Source: Trichosphaerium sp. ATCC 40318
Taxonomy: Eukaryota > Discosea > Flabellinia > Trichosidae
Assembly (NCBI GenBank): GCA_038496445.1
Contig: JALMLS010000579.1
Span: 310,001-374,000 of the forward strand
DNA length: 64,000 nt
Direction of reading: 5' to 3'
Notes under the pieces: generated by a model
Told to the model about the DNA's origin: nothing
What the model saw: only the letters and a program-made list of their open reading frames with translations
Databases searched by the model: none
Shown: in pieces, positions 23,358 to 34,667 of the stretch
Layout of the letters: each line of letters begins with the position of its first letter
Numbering within the stretch: the first letter of the stretch is position 1
Position numbers and translations under genes: made by a program

Positions 23358-26300
23358 TTAATTGAGGAAAGAGCAAATCTCCTCAAAAGTTGGTCTATCT
23401 TGAGGTTCTACCTCAAAGCACTGCTCCATCAAGTCCTCTATACCTTCAGGTACTCCATTAGGTACACCTGGGTTAATCTTATCCTTCATAATCTTATAAC
23501 CAACTTCTAAATCATTTACAGCTCCATAAGGAACAGAACGTCCACAAATCTCAAATCTAAGAGGTAAAAAAAGTTAATATGTTGAGCTCAATAGCTTATC
23601 ATAGTCTTTGTTGTTTATTGATGAGTATGTTTTCAATAAAGGGTAGAAGGCGATTTCAATGCAGGATTTAGAAAAAATTTCAATAGTACGGCACAGTGCA
23701 CGTGCAAGCAAGACTGGATTTTCTTCGAAAAAAAAAAAAAGAAAGGATGATACGTACAATGTAACACCGTATGACCATACATCAGACTTAACGCTGTATT
23801 CTCTTGTTTCTAAAGCCTCTGGAGGCATCCAACGAATAGGTACACCTGCTTCAGCTTTGGTAGCTCCTTTTTTAGAATACTTATCTACAATTCTTGCCAA
23901 ACCAAAGTCACAAACTTTTGCTGATAGGTCTGATTCTAATAGAATATTTCTACTAGCCAAATCGCGATGCTACACATTTTTTAGATTATTCAATCATATG
24001 AATGAGGGAAAAGCTCAAATAAATTGGATTTTTTATAAAGTCGCTATGCGGTGCGTTTTGTTAAGCGAAGAATAAAACAGAAATTTCGAAAAAAAACAGT
24101 CGTAGTGATAAGGAATTTTTGAATGACGTACGATAATATTATGTTGGTGTAAGTGATTCATACCAGCTGCAATATTCCTTTTAAAATAAAAGTATTAGAG
24201 AGAAAGATCTTCAATAAGTAAAAATTTTATTTCTCGGAAAAAAAAAAGAAAGTGAGCGAATGTGTTTGCCAAAACAAGGCACGTGGGTCGGACGTACTTG
24301 ATAAACTTCATCTTTAGGTCATCTGATATTTTCTTATCACTAAAGAGGTATACCTCTAAAGCTCCACCAGCCATAAACTCCATAACAATAGCGTGGTCAG
24401 GTAAGACCAAGCCTATTAATCCAAGAACATTTTCATGTATTGGTAATGCCATCATTACTGTAACTTCAGCCATGAAGTTTTCTTTAAATTCTTTTGTGTT
24501 GACGTTTGGTTGTTTTATAGCAACCTTTTTATCATCCCACAATCCTAAATAAAAAGTAAATATCAATCATCAATCCAACACCATCGATTTTCTTCGAATG
24601 AGGAAGTCTGCCACTACTCGCGTAGACAAAAACGTCTATTCACGTAGACGCAACGAATCTTCCAAATCGGACAAAGTGTATCCAAAAAAAAAAAGGCCTA
24701 TTTATAGCTATTTTTTTTCACTCCTTGTGGGAGTGCTCAAAGAGATATCCACATACCCATATGTACTACGCCAGAAGATCCTGATCCAAGTTCAGATATT
24801 ATTTCAATATCCTCAGAACGAATAATAGCATATCCTGTGCCTTCAAAGAGAGTTAGATGAAAAAATCAATTATACGAGAGTAAATAAATACTTGCCTTGT
24901 GATGAACCAAGTTTTCTTGGACTATCGCGACCTTTAAGATCACTCATAGGGTGATACGTAGTATTTGGTTTTCTTTCATTATCAGCAGACGGTAATTGAT
25001 CTATTAAAAAACAGTTAGTCACTGTTTTGTTCATTGAATGAGTAAATAAATGATAACATTCTTACTTAATCTGCTTGCTTCTTCCGCTACTGATCCATTT
25101 TTACGTTTACGCCTTATAAGAATAACGACAATAATAATAAGCAATAGTGCAATGATAACAGCACCAACAACAACGACAATAATAATGATCGGTAAACCTC
25201 CCTCGGAAGGCTCATCAATAACTCCAGAATCTGCTTTAAAAAAATCACTGGTTAGAGCTAAAACCAAATAACATAATAAGGATACCTGAAGGAGCTTGAA
25301 GCGTAGGGTCAAATGGCAGATTGGAGATATCTGCTTCTATAGTAATCTAGAAGTTCGTTAAGTTTTTTTTCTATTTCTAAGTTATATCTCTTTAACGTAC
25401 TGTGGTACCGGTTCCTGGTGGACTAGTCAAGTTAAAGACAAATAGACTGTCTTGTTCAATATTTCTTTTAAGTTGTCTCTTATTACTTGAAGGAATGGTC
25501 ATTTCAAAGGCAACAATCTACACGAAAATTACATTGGTGAAAAGCGGCAAAAAACCAAACTACCTCTGATGGCTGTTCGAAATAAGCTAAACTGAGAGAC
25601 GCGTCTATCTCTTGTTCGTCCCACATAATGCTCCTAAATTGTACCGCTACACGTGTACCTGGAGGTAAGTCTTCAAGTACACGTACAACTACAACTAGCG
25701 TGGTATTAATCTATTCAAAATATAAGATAAAAAATATGATAGTCCTGCTGTACCGTAAATGGGTTTCCAGGGCCATACTCATCGGCACACGTTGGGTCGT
25801 TTAATGGGCAAAATTCGAGATCAATATTACCGGTGTTGACTAAGTTGACAAATCAAAAAAAAAAAAGGCATCACGGCAGTCGTACAGTTTTCAACCGTAT
25901 CATTAACAACTGTTGGCGTTGTGGTACTCGCTATGGGAATGGTAGGTGCTACACTTGTAGGTGAAATTGTGGTAGGTGCACTAGTAGTAGGTGCGCCAGT
26001 AGTAGGTGGTGCTGGGCATGGTCTCTAAGAAAAAGGTCAGGTTGAAATAAAAAACTACAATATCAAAAGAGCTACGTACAACGTTTAGTATTGGAGTTAG
26101 TCTTCCCAGTACAAATCCATATCCATCAACATCAATCGGTGTATCCAAACCAGGTATTGTTCCAGTACCACCATCATTACCTCCTGTTCCACATTAGAAA
26201 AAAAACCAAAAGGATATGAAATTGAAATGTAGTTCCCGAGTACGTGCTTTTTAGTCCAGATACAAAAAAGATTTTACGTGTTGATAATCTCTGTGAACCT

Positions 26301-29157
26301 AAGTCTTTACCATCCACCTGAGTAAAAGATTTTTGAACGAATTGAGACTCTATAAAAATAGGATTAATGTTCCAATAATAATAATAAAAAATATGGAGTA
26401 GGCGAGTTTTTTTAATCAAATGTAAGCGTACTCAAGTCAATTCTAAAGTCTTTTGTATCAGGACCAGGTTGAATACTGTACAACTCTTGTACTCCAACAG
26501 ATGAATTATCAAATGGTGGACGAGAGGGATCAACAGACACAACAACAAGAGATTTAACTCCAGGAGCAGATTCCAGACTAAGCACAGGTTCGAGAGATCC
26601 CAAGTATACCCCAACGAATACTACAGGAGCCATATCAACGCCATTGCCAGCGGCTATATCATTCTGAACTCCTTTCAGCATTACAAGTTCCTAACAAATA
26701 AAAAGGTCAGTGAATGAGGATAAGAAAGATAACGAACAGGTTCTGTACTATCCGCACAAGCGGGATTCACTGCCCAATAATCTCCTCCAAAATCAGATCT
26801 TGCTAGCTTTTCTTGTATAGGTGGTGATTTATCCAGAATAGGGTGCATTACACTGTTATGTTCTGTTGTAAAAGTACTAGAAGTATTAAGTACAGGCACA
26901 ATAGCATCTACGAAGTAATAAATATTATTAACATTTAGGGGTGTGTTTTAAACATACGTTTTTGAAATCCTGTCACTGGGCCAAGGGATTTTATTTCTTT
27001 GCCTATTACGCAAAATGCACTATCAACATCTGAACAAGCAACTTCAAATGTAGCTAATGTTAGTTTCTCCTAAATCAATCAAAGTTAGCTCTTTTCTTCT
27101 TTTTTTCTTTTTGGACACATAAGAAAAGTAGGGGTTAACACACCTGAGTACCAATATCTTGTATTGTTATTTTACTCTCTGACAGTTGGTTTCTTGAGTC
27201 TAGATACTGAACTGATAATTCCTACAACAAAAATGCTTAGTTCAGATGAAGGACAGTGGTCGAGTACAAAAAAAAACTAGATATGATATTTTTAGATTAC
27301 GCCGTACCACATCATTACCGCCAGATAAACCAAACATCATGAACCAAAAGAAATGTCCTGGATCTGAATACAAAGCAGCATCTCCACCAAGAATATCTAT
27401 ATCTAGTAATTGTAAGAGATAATATTAAGATACAGAACAAGTTTTACGACGATTATAAATTTGAACGTACTTGGGGAAAATACATTACGAGAACTTTTTG
27501 TGCTGTAAATGTTTGTGGTTCTATAAACGATAGTGCATACCCAGTAATCCCTGATGTCGTTGGGAAATCAAAAATTGTACCACCTATAATATTATCATGA
27601 GAAATAAGACACCATGCACTTGGTAAAGCCGCGTTTTCTTCGAAAAGATGCAGCGAGTCAAAAAAAAAAATAGAAAAAATCTTGACATGACGATGAAGTA
27701 CGAATCCGTCCCTTCTGTGGTAAAAAAATAAAAGGAGCTTAAGTTTCTTTATCAAAACAAACCATATAAAATAACAACGTACGAATAGATAACGGTAGTG
27801 TTGTATCTGACAAAATAATATACATGTCATCATGTGTATAAATATTCATGCTTGGAATCAGTTCTTCTGATAATATAGGAGTGTCTCCAACTTCTATCTT
27901 TGTTGCTTGATATCTCAAATTCTCAAGAGAATAAACATCATCAATTGGATGGGTGTATAGGCCTGGAAGGTTGAGACCAGAAAACCTCCATGTGAAAAAA
28001 AAGTGACTTGTTTTTCCGGTGTCTCCAAGCGCTCTCCCAGGTATTGTTACTTGAACTGCATTTCTTGGTTGTAAAAAGAAAAGGGTACACTTTTTATCTA
28101 ACAAAAAAGTAAATATAAATCTGTGGAGAGGTAGAAACAGTTTAGTGTAAAAAAAAAAAAACATTAACAAAGAATCAATGCGCGTCAGGGTAATAGGTTG
28201 ACTCAAAACTTCTTTTTTGGAATCTAAACATTAAATAGAAACTCTGACCATTCCAAAAACGCATTGTAGTCACCTGAAAATTGTGACAAGGACGTGTCAA
28301 AAAAACCTTTTTTTTTTCGAAAAAGAAAATAAAAATCCAAGATGAAAAAACAAATGCGCACAGAACTGTCCACCGACTATAAATGAGTATCCATCTGCGA
28401 CTGTATACTCCAGTGTTGCTATTGATAATATTTCACAGTTTGCATCATCTCCTTCAGGTACTAAAGCGGGCCGTGAATTTCGCGAAAAAAAAATTATGAA
28501 TAAAATGAAATTACTGTTCAAAGTGAACCAACAAACACAAAAACCTATTTAATGAATACTTACCAGCTACTAAAGTAGCCACCGGCCAAAATTGAGTTCC
28601 TCCATCGCGTACTAACGGAAAAATTAAAGAGCTTGTTTTAACTATTTTTGTACCAATTCTAACAAAGCCTACGCGGCTGCCATCCACAACATTTGCTAAG
28701 GCATCTAATAGTTGAATAGTAACATTAAACTGTATTCGAATTGCGTCTGGAACAATTTCACTCGTTAAACTGCTTTTCAACCAATAACCAGACACTAAGG
28801 GCTGTTGTTAGGACTTTTTTGGGAGAGAATTGTATCGTTTGCAAGTTGCATGAATGTAACTTCGCTGCCGTTATTGCGTGTTTGGTGCGCTGTGGTTGAC
28901 TAGGAACCGATTCCATCTTCGGTACGTTTAGACAAAAATTAAGACAATTACCTGCAATTATATCCTGAAGTTCACCACTGATATTCAATACATCTGCTAT
29001 AGCGAGACCAGTTGGTCTAAGGATGTCGTGAAACTCAATCTCGTCTAAAACAGCATAAATGCATTATAGTCGCGCATACTGTACCTGCGTTTGCCGTTTG
29101 AGCAGTACAACATCCAAAAAATGCAGATAGTAGTGCAAGAACTACTACAAAGCGCAT
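23358..29157 (-). CDS. Receptor tyrosine kinase
   Basis: The start at 29157 encodes a signal peptide (MRFVVVLALLSAFFG) ending in CCTAQTANA. A long ectodomain follows across many exons (29.0-25.3 kb); I recognise no named domain in it, apart from a Pro/Thr-rich stalk near 25.9-26.0 kb (TTGAPTTSAPTTISPT). One transmembrane helix (25.2-25.1 kb, LPIIIIVVVVGAVII) is followed by RRKRK. The cytoplasmic kinase has GSGSSGVVHMG, VAIK, HRDLASRN, DFGLAR and VPIRWMPPEAL, and ends RPTFEEICSFLN. The HRDLASRN and PIRWMPPEA motifs mark the true tyrosine kinase group rather than TKL. It should sense an extracellular ligand and phosphorylate tyrosines. It diverges from the RING gene with 233 bp between the starts. 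Confidence 0.88.
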
Positions 29158-29390
29158 AGTGCCTTGTTTTCTTCAGTAGCACTGTGCCTCGTGCTTGCAC
29201 GTTGTTTTGATTGTAAATTGACCAAAAGTAATTTATTCGCTGCAAAAAAAAAAAATCTGCCCAAAAGCTCGTTGCTCTTTTTTGAGTATTAGCACTATTA
29301 CAACCTCTCGTGAACCGGTTATAGTTCAGCGAATGATACATTGAAGAGAACTACCACTTGAGAAGTTTTTCTTTTTAATATTGGCTTGCG

Positions 29391-30992
29391 ATGTCGTTAC
29401 GTTTAAAGGCTAAGGATGGCGACAGCCCTGCGAGGCGTCAGCGCTGTTATCTTTGCAAAAAACAGATCAATTCTACTTTTATAAAAGAGTTTAACAGGAT
29501 GTGGCACCAGGAATGTTTACAGCGGTTTAAACATAGAAGGTTCGTTATTTATTTTTGTACTGTACAGATTTTGTAACACGTTAACAATTACACAAGCCCA
29601 CGCGATGGTGATGGTAATACAATAGCCTCTCCCGCTCAAACAGGCTCACTCAGAAGAAATAAAAAACGAGCAGCCAATGAAGGCAGTGACGATGAAGGTT
29701 CCGCTGAAGAAGGATCGCCAGGTAAGGTAGAACATGTTCTTCCAAAACCCCTATCAGAACAGCTAAAAGATCAAAAAGGCGTCTTAAAGTGCGTGTAACG
29801 CGTAACCCAATGACGGGTTATTCTCTACCTTCTATTTGCGTTAACTTGCCCAAAAGGACTCGAAAATCAGAAGCTGCTGATCAACAAGCAATTGTTGTAA
29901 GAAGGAGATCTAGTACTAGAACAAGGACTCTAGGGTTACCAGACGCAACACGGGTAAATAAATCACGCCTACAAATGAGTGAACAGAAATCGAGGCAAAA
30001 CGATCAGAAATCAAGACAAAGTGATCAAAAATCTAGACAAAACGGTAGTGAAGCATTAGTTACTGAATCGTTGCATATCCTGAGAAACGAATTTGCTCGG
30101 TTTGAAACAAAGCTCAAACACGAGCTAGAAAGCGTACAGTCTAGTGGTTACCGTAAAGGACAAAATGAGGTAAACTATAACTTCGGTTGGCATCCCTGAG
30201 CTGATTTTTTTGAACTAACTTGACGTTTAGTTGAAAGGCCAGATATCCAATCTACAACAAAAGATAACACGCCTAAAGTCACAACGTGTAAGTTGTAATG
30301 TTTCTTTTTTTTTTTTTGGTTTCTATGGCGTCATTGCACACGTGATTATTGTATTTTTTTTAATGGCTTTGTAGCAAGTTATGGATGATAAAATAGAGGA
30401 TCTTTCGCGTGTAAATAAAAAGTTAGATACAGAAAGGAAGCATTTATGGTACAAACGAGAAAAAACGAGATTTCTGCGCCAACAGGGAAAAAAAAAAAAC
30501 CCAACAGTTCTTCGTTTTGGTTTATTTTTTTTCGGGTTTTTTGGGTCCATGCATGCAACACGTGCTATTTTTTTTGCGGAATTTCTGTATAGTCTGCTCT
30601 ATTATTGAGACGCGCTTTTTTTTTCTAGTGGTGAGGATGTAGATGAACTAACAATAGAGCAACTTGATCAACTCATAAACTGCCTCAAAAAATCATTACA
30701 AATTTGTCACGCAGCCAAAGACGATAAACTAAAGAAAGAGCTTGACAGAAGACGTAACGAGTACTCATGCAAGGTAACGTCAGCGTAGTATTCATAAATC
30801 TCTAAAGAATATATCAAGGTATGTTGGTCAGAGGAAGCAACCATGATAGTAATTCCTTGTGGACATTTGTGCTTATGCGACGGTTGTGCTGCTAAATTTA
30901 AAGTCGGAACACCTTGCCCTCTTTGTCGCACAGTACGTTCTATAAGATACAGACATCCAACTAATGAATATAGGCAATACAACATGTTATGA
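29391..30992 (+). CDS. Coiled-coil protein with C-terminal RING finger
   Basis: Exon 1 (from MSLRLKAKDG) carries a half-LIM-like zinc motif, CYLCKKQINS followed by MWHQECL. An acidic and basic low-complexity region comes next, with a short QKSRQ(N/S)D repeat, and then a coiled coil (LHILRNEFARFETKL through DLSRVNKKLDTERK). The C-terminus is a C3HC4 RING: CKVCWSEE, then PCGHLCLCDGC, then CPLCRT. It resembles the RING of IAP/MGRN-type ubiquitin ligases, so E3 activity is likely. The join across 30775-30818 gives C-K-V-C-W in frame. The stop is TGA at 30990-30992. The substrate is unknown. Confidence 0.8.
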
Positions 30993-31459
30993 AGGTATAC
31001 AAGTAGTGTAGAACACAAAAAGGAACGAAGAGACTTTTCTTTTTTGGTTTGATTCAAAAAAAACCAAACATCTACTTTTGAAACATCCACAAAAACGTGC
31101 TCTCCGAAGTTCTTTTTTATCTTTCCACGTGATGGAAATGATAAATGTAATTATAGAAAAAAAACAAAAACATATCCGTACAGATTGTTTAATTAAAATA
31201 ATAGATAACAAGAGTAGCCACCCCACAGTAAAAAACATCATTTTACCCACTTCTGTTTTCTTTTTTCTTGTCGAAACTTTGTGCCCTTTTCTACGTCTTA
31301 TCATGTTAAAAACATCATCTATTATCTTCTCTGTTATAGAAAGAAACAACTACAGAGCACACAAGTGTTCCTGAGTTGAGCTCTGGATCACTAACTTAGC
31401 ACAACGCCTGACTTAATTCAAACTGTTACGTAAATTTTTCTTTATTAAAATCCAGCGCA
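30993..31459. other. Intergenic, no gene seen
   Basis: AT-rich spacer of about 470 bp. Short open frames occur on both strands, but none shows codon structure or a domain. Confidence 0.45.
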
Positions 31460-32545
31460 ATGGACGCTAAATCAATATTGGACTTCCTCAAGAGACCATG
31501 CAACATAGCAGCTATCATCCTAATCACTGTAGCATTGCTAAACTGGTATTGGTACTTTGCTCCTCGTGTGAGCGTAATAACAACTTCAAATGCAAGTAAT
31601 ACGTTTCTATTTACCTAGTTTAACTTTAATCAAGGATCAGAAACCATCTCTCAGCCACGTGGTTGATGAAATACGTGGAGCAAAAGATAACGTATTTCCA
31701 GAGTTTATTACGGTAGCAGAAGAACTAAAAGAAACACTAGACAGCCAAATGTTTCGTGTAGGTGAAGGACATATTTGGCAGGAGGTACTGTTACTTTTTT
31801 GGAAATCATGATTTTTCTCGTCTTACGCGATAAATAGGGTATAGATATAATGCTTAAACGGCTCCTTACTCTAGCAAGTACCCCTGGTATACGTACTATA
31901 TGCGAGACTGGGTTTAACGCTGGATACTCATCGATTATTTGGCTTGAGTATGCGAAAGATGCTAGATTGATTTCTTTCGATTTGGGAATAAAAGACTACT
32001 CTGACACTGCCGTAAATTTTATACAAGAGAAATATGGCGATAGATTCGTATTTGTAAAGGGTACTGAAGAGATTACGAGCTTTTTTTTTGTTTGTTTTTG
32101 TACAACAACACGTGAAATAGTAACAACGACATTACACAGGTGATTCAACACAAACGCTTCCAGCATTTATAAAGAACAATCCCGCTTTGAGATGTGACAT
32201 TTTGCACATCGATGGAGGTAAATCAAATATAAGGAGTCCACGAATTCACTCCACTAAAGTTATGGTCGATGTCACTCATGCCACTTTTTAGGGCACTCTC
32301 AAGAAATAGCAGTTGCTGATACTAACAATATGTACGAATTGGCGAACAAGGACTGGAATGTTATGATAATTGATGATACGAAATGTGGCGCTAGTTGGTG
32401 TAGAGGGCCTGAGGCTGCGTGGAGACTTGGAGTGGAGTATGGTACCATTAAAGAGCTTGATTGTATTGGTGTAAAGGAAGGTAATTGGGCGAACAGGCGT
32501 GGGCATTGTGTAGGCAGTTTTCAAGAAATAAAAAAGGAAGTTTAA
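31460..32545 (+). CDS. Membrane-anchored class I methyltransferase
   Basis: The N-terminus (MDAKSILDFLKRP) is followed by one hydrophobic helix, AAIILITVALLNWYWYF, suggesting a type II membrane anchor. The remaining exons give a Rossmann methyltransferase: motif I is ICETGFNAGYSS, then ARLISFDLG, DILHIDGGHSQE and VMIIDDTKC. The splice joins G|GTGATTCAAC and GGAG|GGCACTC both keep frame. It most resembles the Methyltransf_24 group of SAM-dependent enzymes; the acceptor substrate is not predictable. Because the domain lies after the anchor, it probably acts in the secretory pathway lumen. About 290 residues. Confidence 0.78.
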
Positions 32546-32630
32546 GGTATACAAAAGCGTCAAGAGCGTGTGTATGGTTTAGAACAAGAATTTGCGTGTA
32601 TTTGCAAGTTGTAAAAAAAAATTAACAAAA

Positions 32631-32703
32631 GGCTTATCTGGGAGTCGAACCCAGGACCTCCCGCTTACTAGGCGGGCGCAATAACCAACTATGCTAACAA
32701 GCC
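32631..32703 (-). tRNA. tRNA-Thr (AGT)
   Basis: The minus strand folds as a standard 73-nt cloverleaf: acceptor GGCTTGT/ATAAGCC with one G-T pair, anticodon stem CCCGC/GCGGG around loop CTAGTAA (anticodon AGT), and T-arm CTGGG-TTCGACT-CCCAG. The internal promoter boxes TAGCATAGTTGG and GGTTCGACTCC are intact. There is no intron and no encoded CCA, as expected for a nuclear gene. Most of it lies inside an inverted repeat arm. Confidence 0.93.
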
Positions 32704-32788
32704 ATTACTGATGACTGTTAACCTAGTACCAAGTCAACCGATCATTCACAACATAACTAACAAGCCCTGTTGACAATCTTACTACTAC
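32647..32788. repeat. Inverted repeat, left arm (142 bp)
   Basis: The reverse complement of this arm occurs at 33564-33705 with only about two mismatches and no gaps. The arm covers most of the tRNA-Thr and the 3' end of the frame at 32723-33480. The spacer between arms is 775 bp. Confidence 0.9.
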
Positions 32789-33480
32789 TATAGAGTGAAT
32801 ACGAAGTGTATTTGGGCAGAATTTCCATCTTCCGTTGCTATCGCGATCGAATACTCTGCAAACAGCCCACAATACAAGGTGCGTGACAGAGAAATTTGTG
32901 CCATCAATAGCAATGTATGGTCTGAAAGGCATGAGGTTGTAGTATTTACGTTTGGTAAACTCAACACACGGAAATTCTTTTGTATCTGCAAAAACTATTA
33001 ATCGTTTGCGCGGAATTAGGTAAAAAATTGTTGAAAAAGTTTAACTTAAGTTTAGGTTTTTTTTTTACAAACAAAGTTCAAACCGTGTTCGTGGCATGTA
33101 AAATGTTTCTTTTTTTGTTGATTGAGTTACCTTTGAACGTATCTTCCCATAATAATTCGCACAGTTCAACAGCAACGTGGTGAGGTATGCGCCTTATATC
33201 ATGTGCGATTTCGTGGCCTCCGGTTGCGCCTACTGCTTCGGACCACTCTTGAATGGCTTGTGCATCACATTCTCTATTCTTGTCGTATTAATGCCCACAA
33301 TTGATGCAAGCGAGTGTTCCCTTGGTCCATTGGGTGTGAGTGAAAACTTCACACCTGTCCAAACAGCACTTGTTCTTATCATGATTAGTATAACTTGAGA
33401 GAGGAGGAGGAGATGTGATGCTTGAGGTTGGTTCAATATAATGAGTGCACTGGCAAGCTTGATTTGAGTGATGGAGTGAA
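32723..33480 (-). pseudogene. Decayed zinc-motif protein, C-terminus encoded in the inverted repeat
   Basis: Two minus-strand exons, about 33480-33131 and 32985-32723, join in phase 1 (ending LLWEDTFKD, then TKEFPCVEF). The upstream exon has a Cys cluster (KCCLDRC, then CINCGH), an in-frame TAA at 33288-33290, and then ECDAQAIQEW and TGGHEIAHDIRRIPHH. HEIAH fits the HExxH zinc-protease pattern, though an HNH-like fold is also possible. The last 22 or so residues lie in the inverted-repeat arm. I do not recognise the family. The nonsense codon and the lack of a clear ATG argue for a pseudogene. Confidence 0.5.
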
Positions 33481-33563
33481 TAGATTGATGTTTAGTGAGT
33501 GAAAAGTATTTCGATTTTCTTCCTTTTTGATTGATTAGGCAAGTAATAAATCATCGCTTCACT

Positions 33564-33705
33564 GTAGTAGTAAGATTGTCAACAGGGCTTGTTTGTTATG
33601 TTGTGAATGATCGGTCGACTTGGTACTAGGTTAACAGTCATCAGTAATGGCTTGTTAGCATAGTTGGTTATTGCGCCCGCCTAGTAAGCGGGAGGTCCTG
33701 GGTTC
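33564..33705. repeat. Inverted repeat, right arm (142 bp)
   Basis: Mirror copy of 32647-32788. It ends abruptly inside the T-arm of the duplicated tRNA (after GGGTTC), where the sequence turns into TAACAAGCC. Confidence 0.9.
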
Positions 33706-33714
33706 TAACAAGCC
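33649..33714 (+). pseudogene. Truncated tRNA-Thr copy
   Basis: Identical to the tRNA at 32631-32703 through the anticodon arm and half of the T-arm, then broken: GGGTTC is followed by TAACAAGCC instead of GACTCCCAGATAAGCC. The B-box is destroyed. The new 3' end is by chance or origin the exact complement of the 5' end (GGCTTGTTA), so a nine-pair stem could still form. Confidence 0.85.
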
Positions 33715-33802
33715 ATTTCTGACAACTGGAACTAAAACCAGCTCACTGATTTTTACTAGAGATAAAGAAAATATTTATTTAACTGCATCACCTCGTTTAT
33801 CT

Positions 33803-34568
33803 TTACTCCACTTGCGTGTACATAAGATCACTTCTAATGACGTACTTTCTACTATCTGTAGAGGTTATGGGAGAACCCTCATGAAGTGGGGAAAGCTTTC
33901 CAGTGTGGTGAAAGAACAAGCAAGTGCCCTGTTGTGGTTTGAATGGAAAAGCATCCAATTTTTTCGTTTCTTCATTCCTAAAGCATGTCAGTCATTGTCG
34001 TATACGCCTCCTTACCATTTGTAAAACGTTGTAGTACCGCCTTCGAAGTCGCCATTCAAATAAATGAGAAACGAAAATCTAGAGCGAACGCTAGCGTCTC
34101 GTTTAAAAGAATTGTCAAAATGCGCTTTAAACCGTTGGCCTTGCTCTACTCACAATTACAATCAATAATAAATATTTCGCAGTACCGTATCGATAGAACC
34201 TACATATCCTATTGAATGCACTGTGGCCTTCGCAAAGAGCAAATTTACCCTGCAAGCATTTAGATGCAGAAAATAATCTAACAAGCGTGTACATCGAATA
34301 TTCTACGCGGTAATAACTCTCCAATACGCTTCCATAATCGTTTAGTGTCTTTTATGCTTATTTGTACGACAAGCCTTTTATTACTCCTGTATCTAAGCTC
34401 AGCATTGTCTATACGTGCTGTTTGGTAGAAAGGGACTGTTGCATCGTCGAATCCTTTATCTTCAGCAAACTTAATGTATTCTTCACATTCTGACTTTGAA
34501 AGTACGTTACGTATGTAATAAGCCTCTGGAATACCGTCAACCTCTTGACGAGTAAGTGTGCTTGCCAT
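33803..34568 (-). CDS. Prolyl 4-hydroxylase-like 2OG-Fe(II) oxygenase
   Basis: Four exons: 34568-34293, 34249-34186, 34145-34016 and 33977-33803, all joined in frame to give 214 residues. The N-terminal part reads LSKSECEEYIKFAE. Next come FNRICRFYRYEQGQ and RFKAHFD with the first Fe ligand pair His-x-Asp. Then come FLIYLNGDFEGGTT and LSPLHEGSPI with the distal His, and SRKYVIRSD with the 2-oxoglutarate-binding Lys. All catalytic residues of the family are present. There is no signal peptide, so it is probably a cytosolic/nuclear hydroxylase rather than a collagen-type ER enzyme. It is short and complete. The first exon alone would look truncated. Confidence 0.88.
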
Positions 34569-34667
34569 GACGTTGGTGTTGTTAAAGCTGATGCTTCAAA
34601 TTTACAACGTTAAACATTTGATTCTCTGAAAACATCTCTGAATTTCTGCCAAGTTATTTTTATTTAT

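Noticed and set aside
34278-34568. A truncated 96-residue 2OG-oxygenase
   Set aside because: The truncation is an artefact of reading into the first intron. Splicing four exons gives the full enzyme with all catalytic residues.
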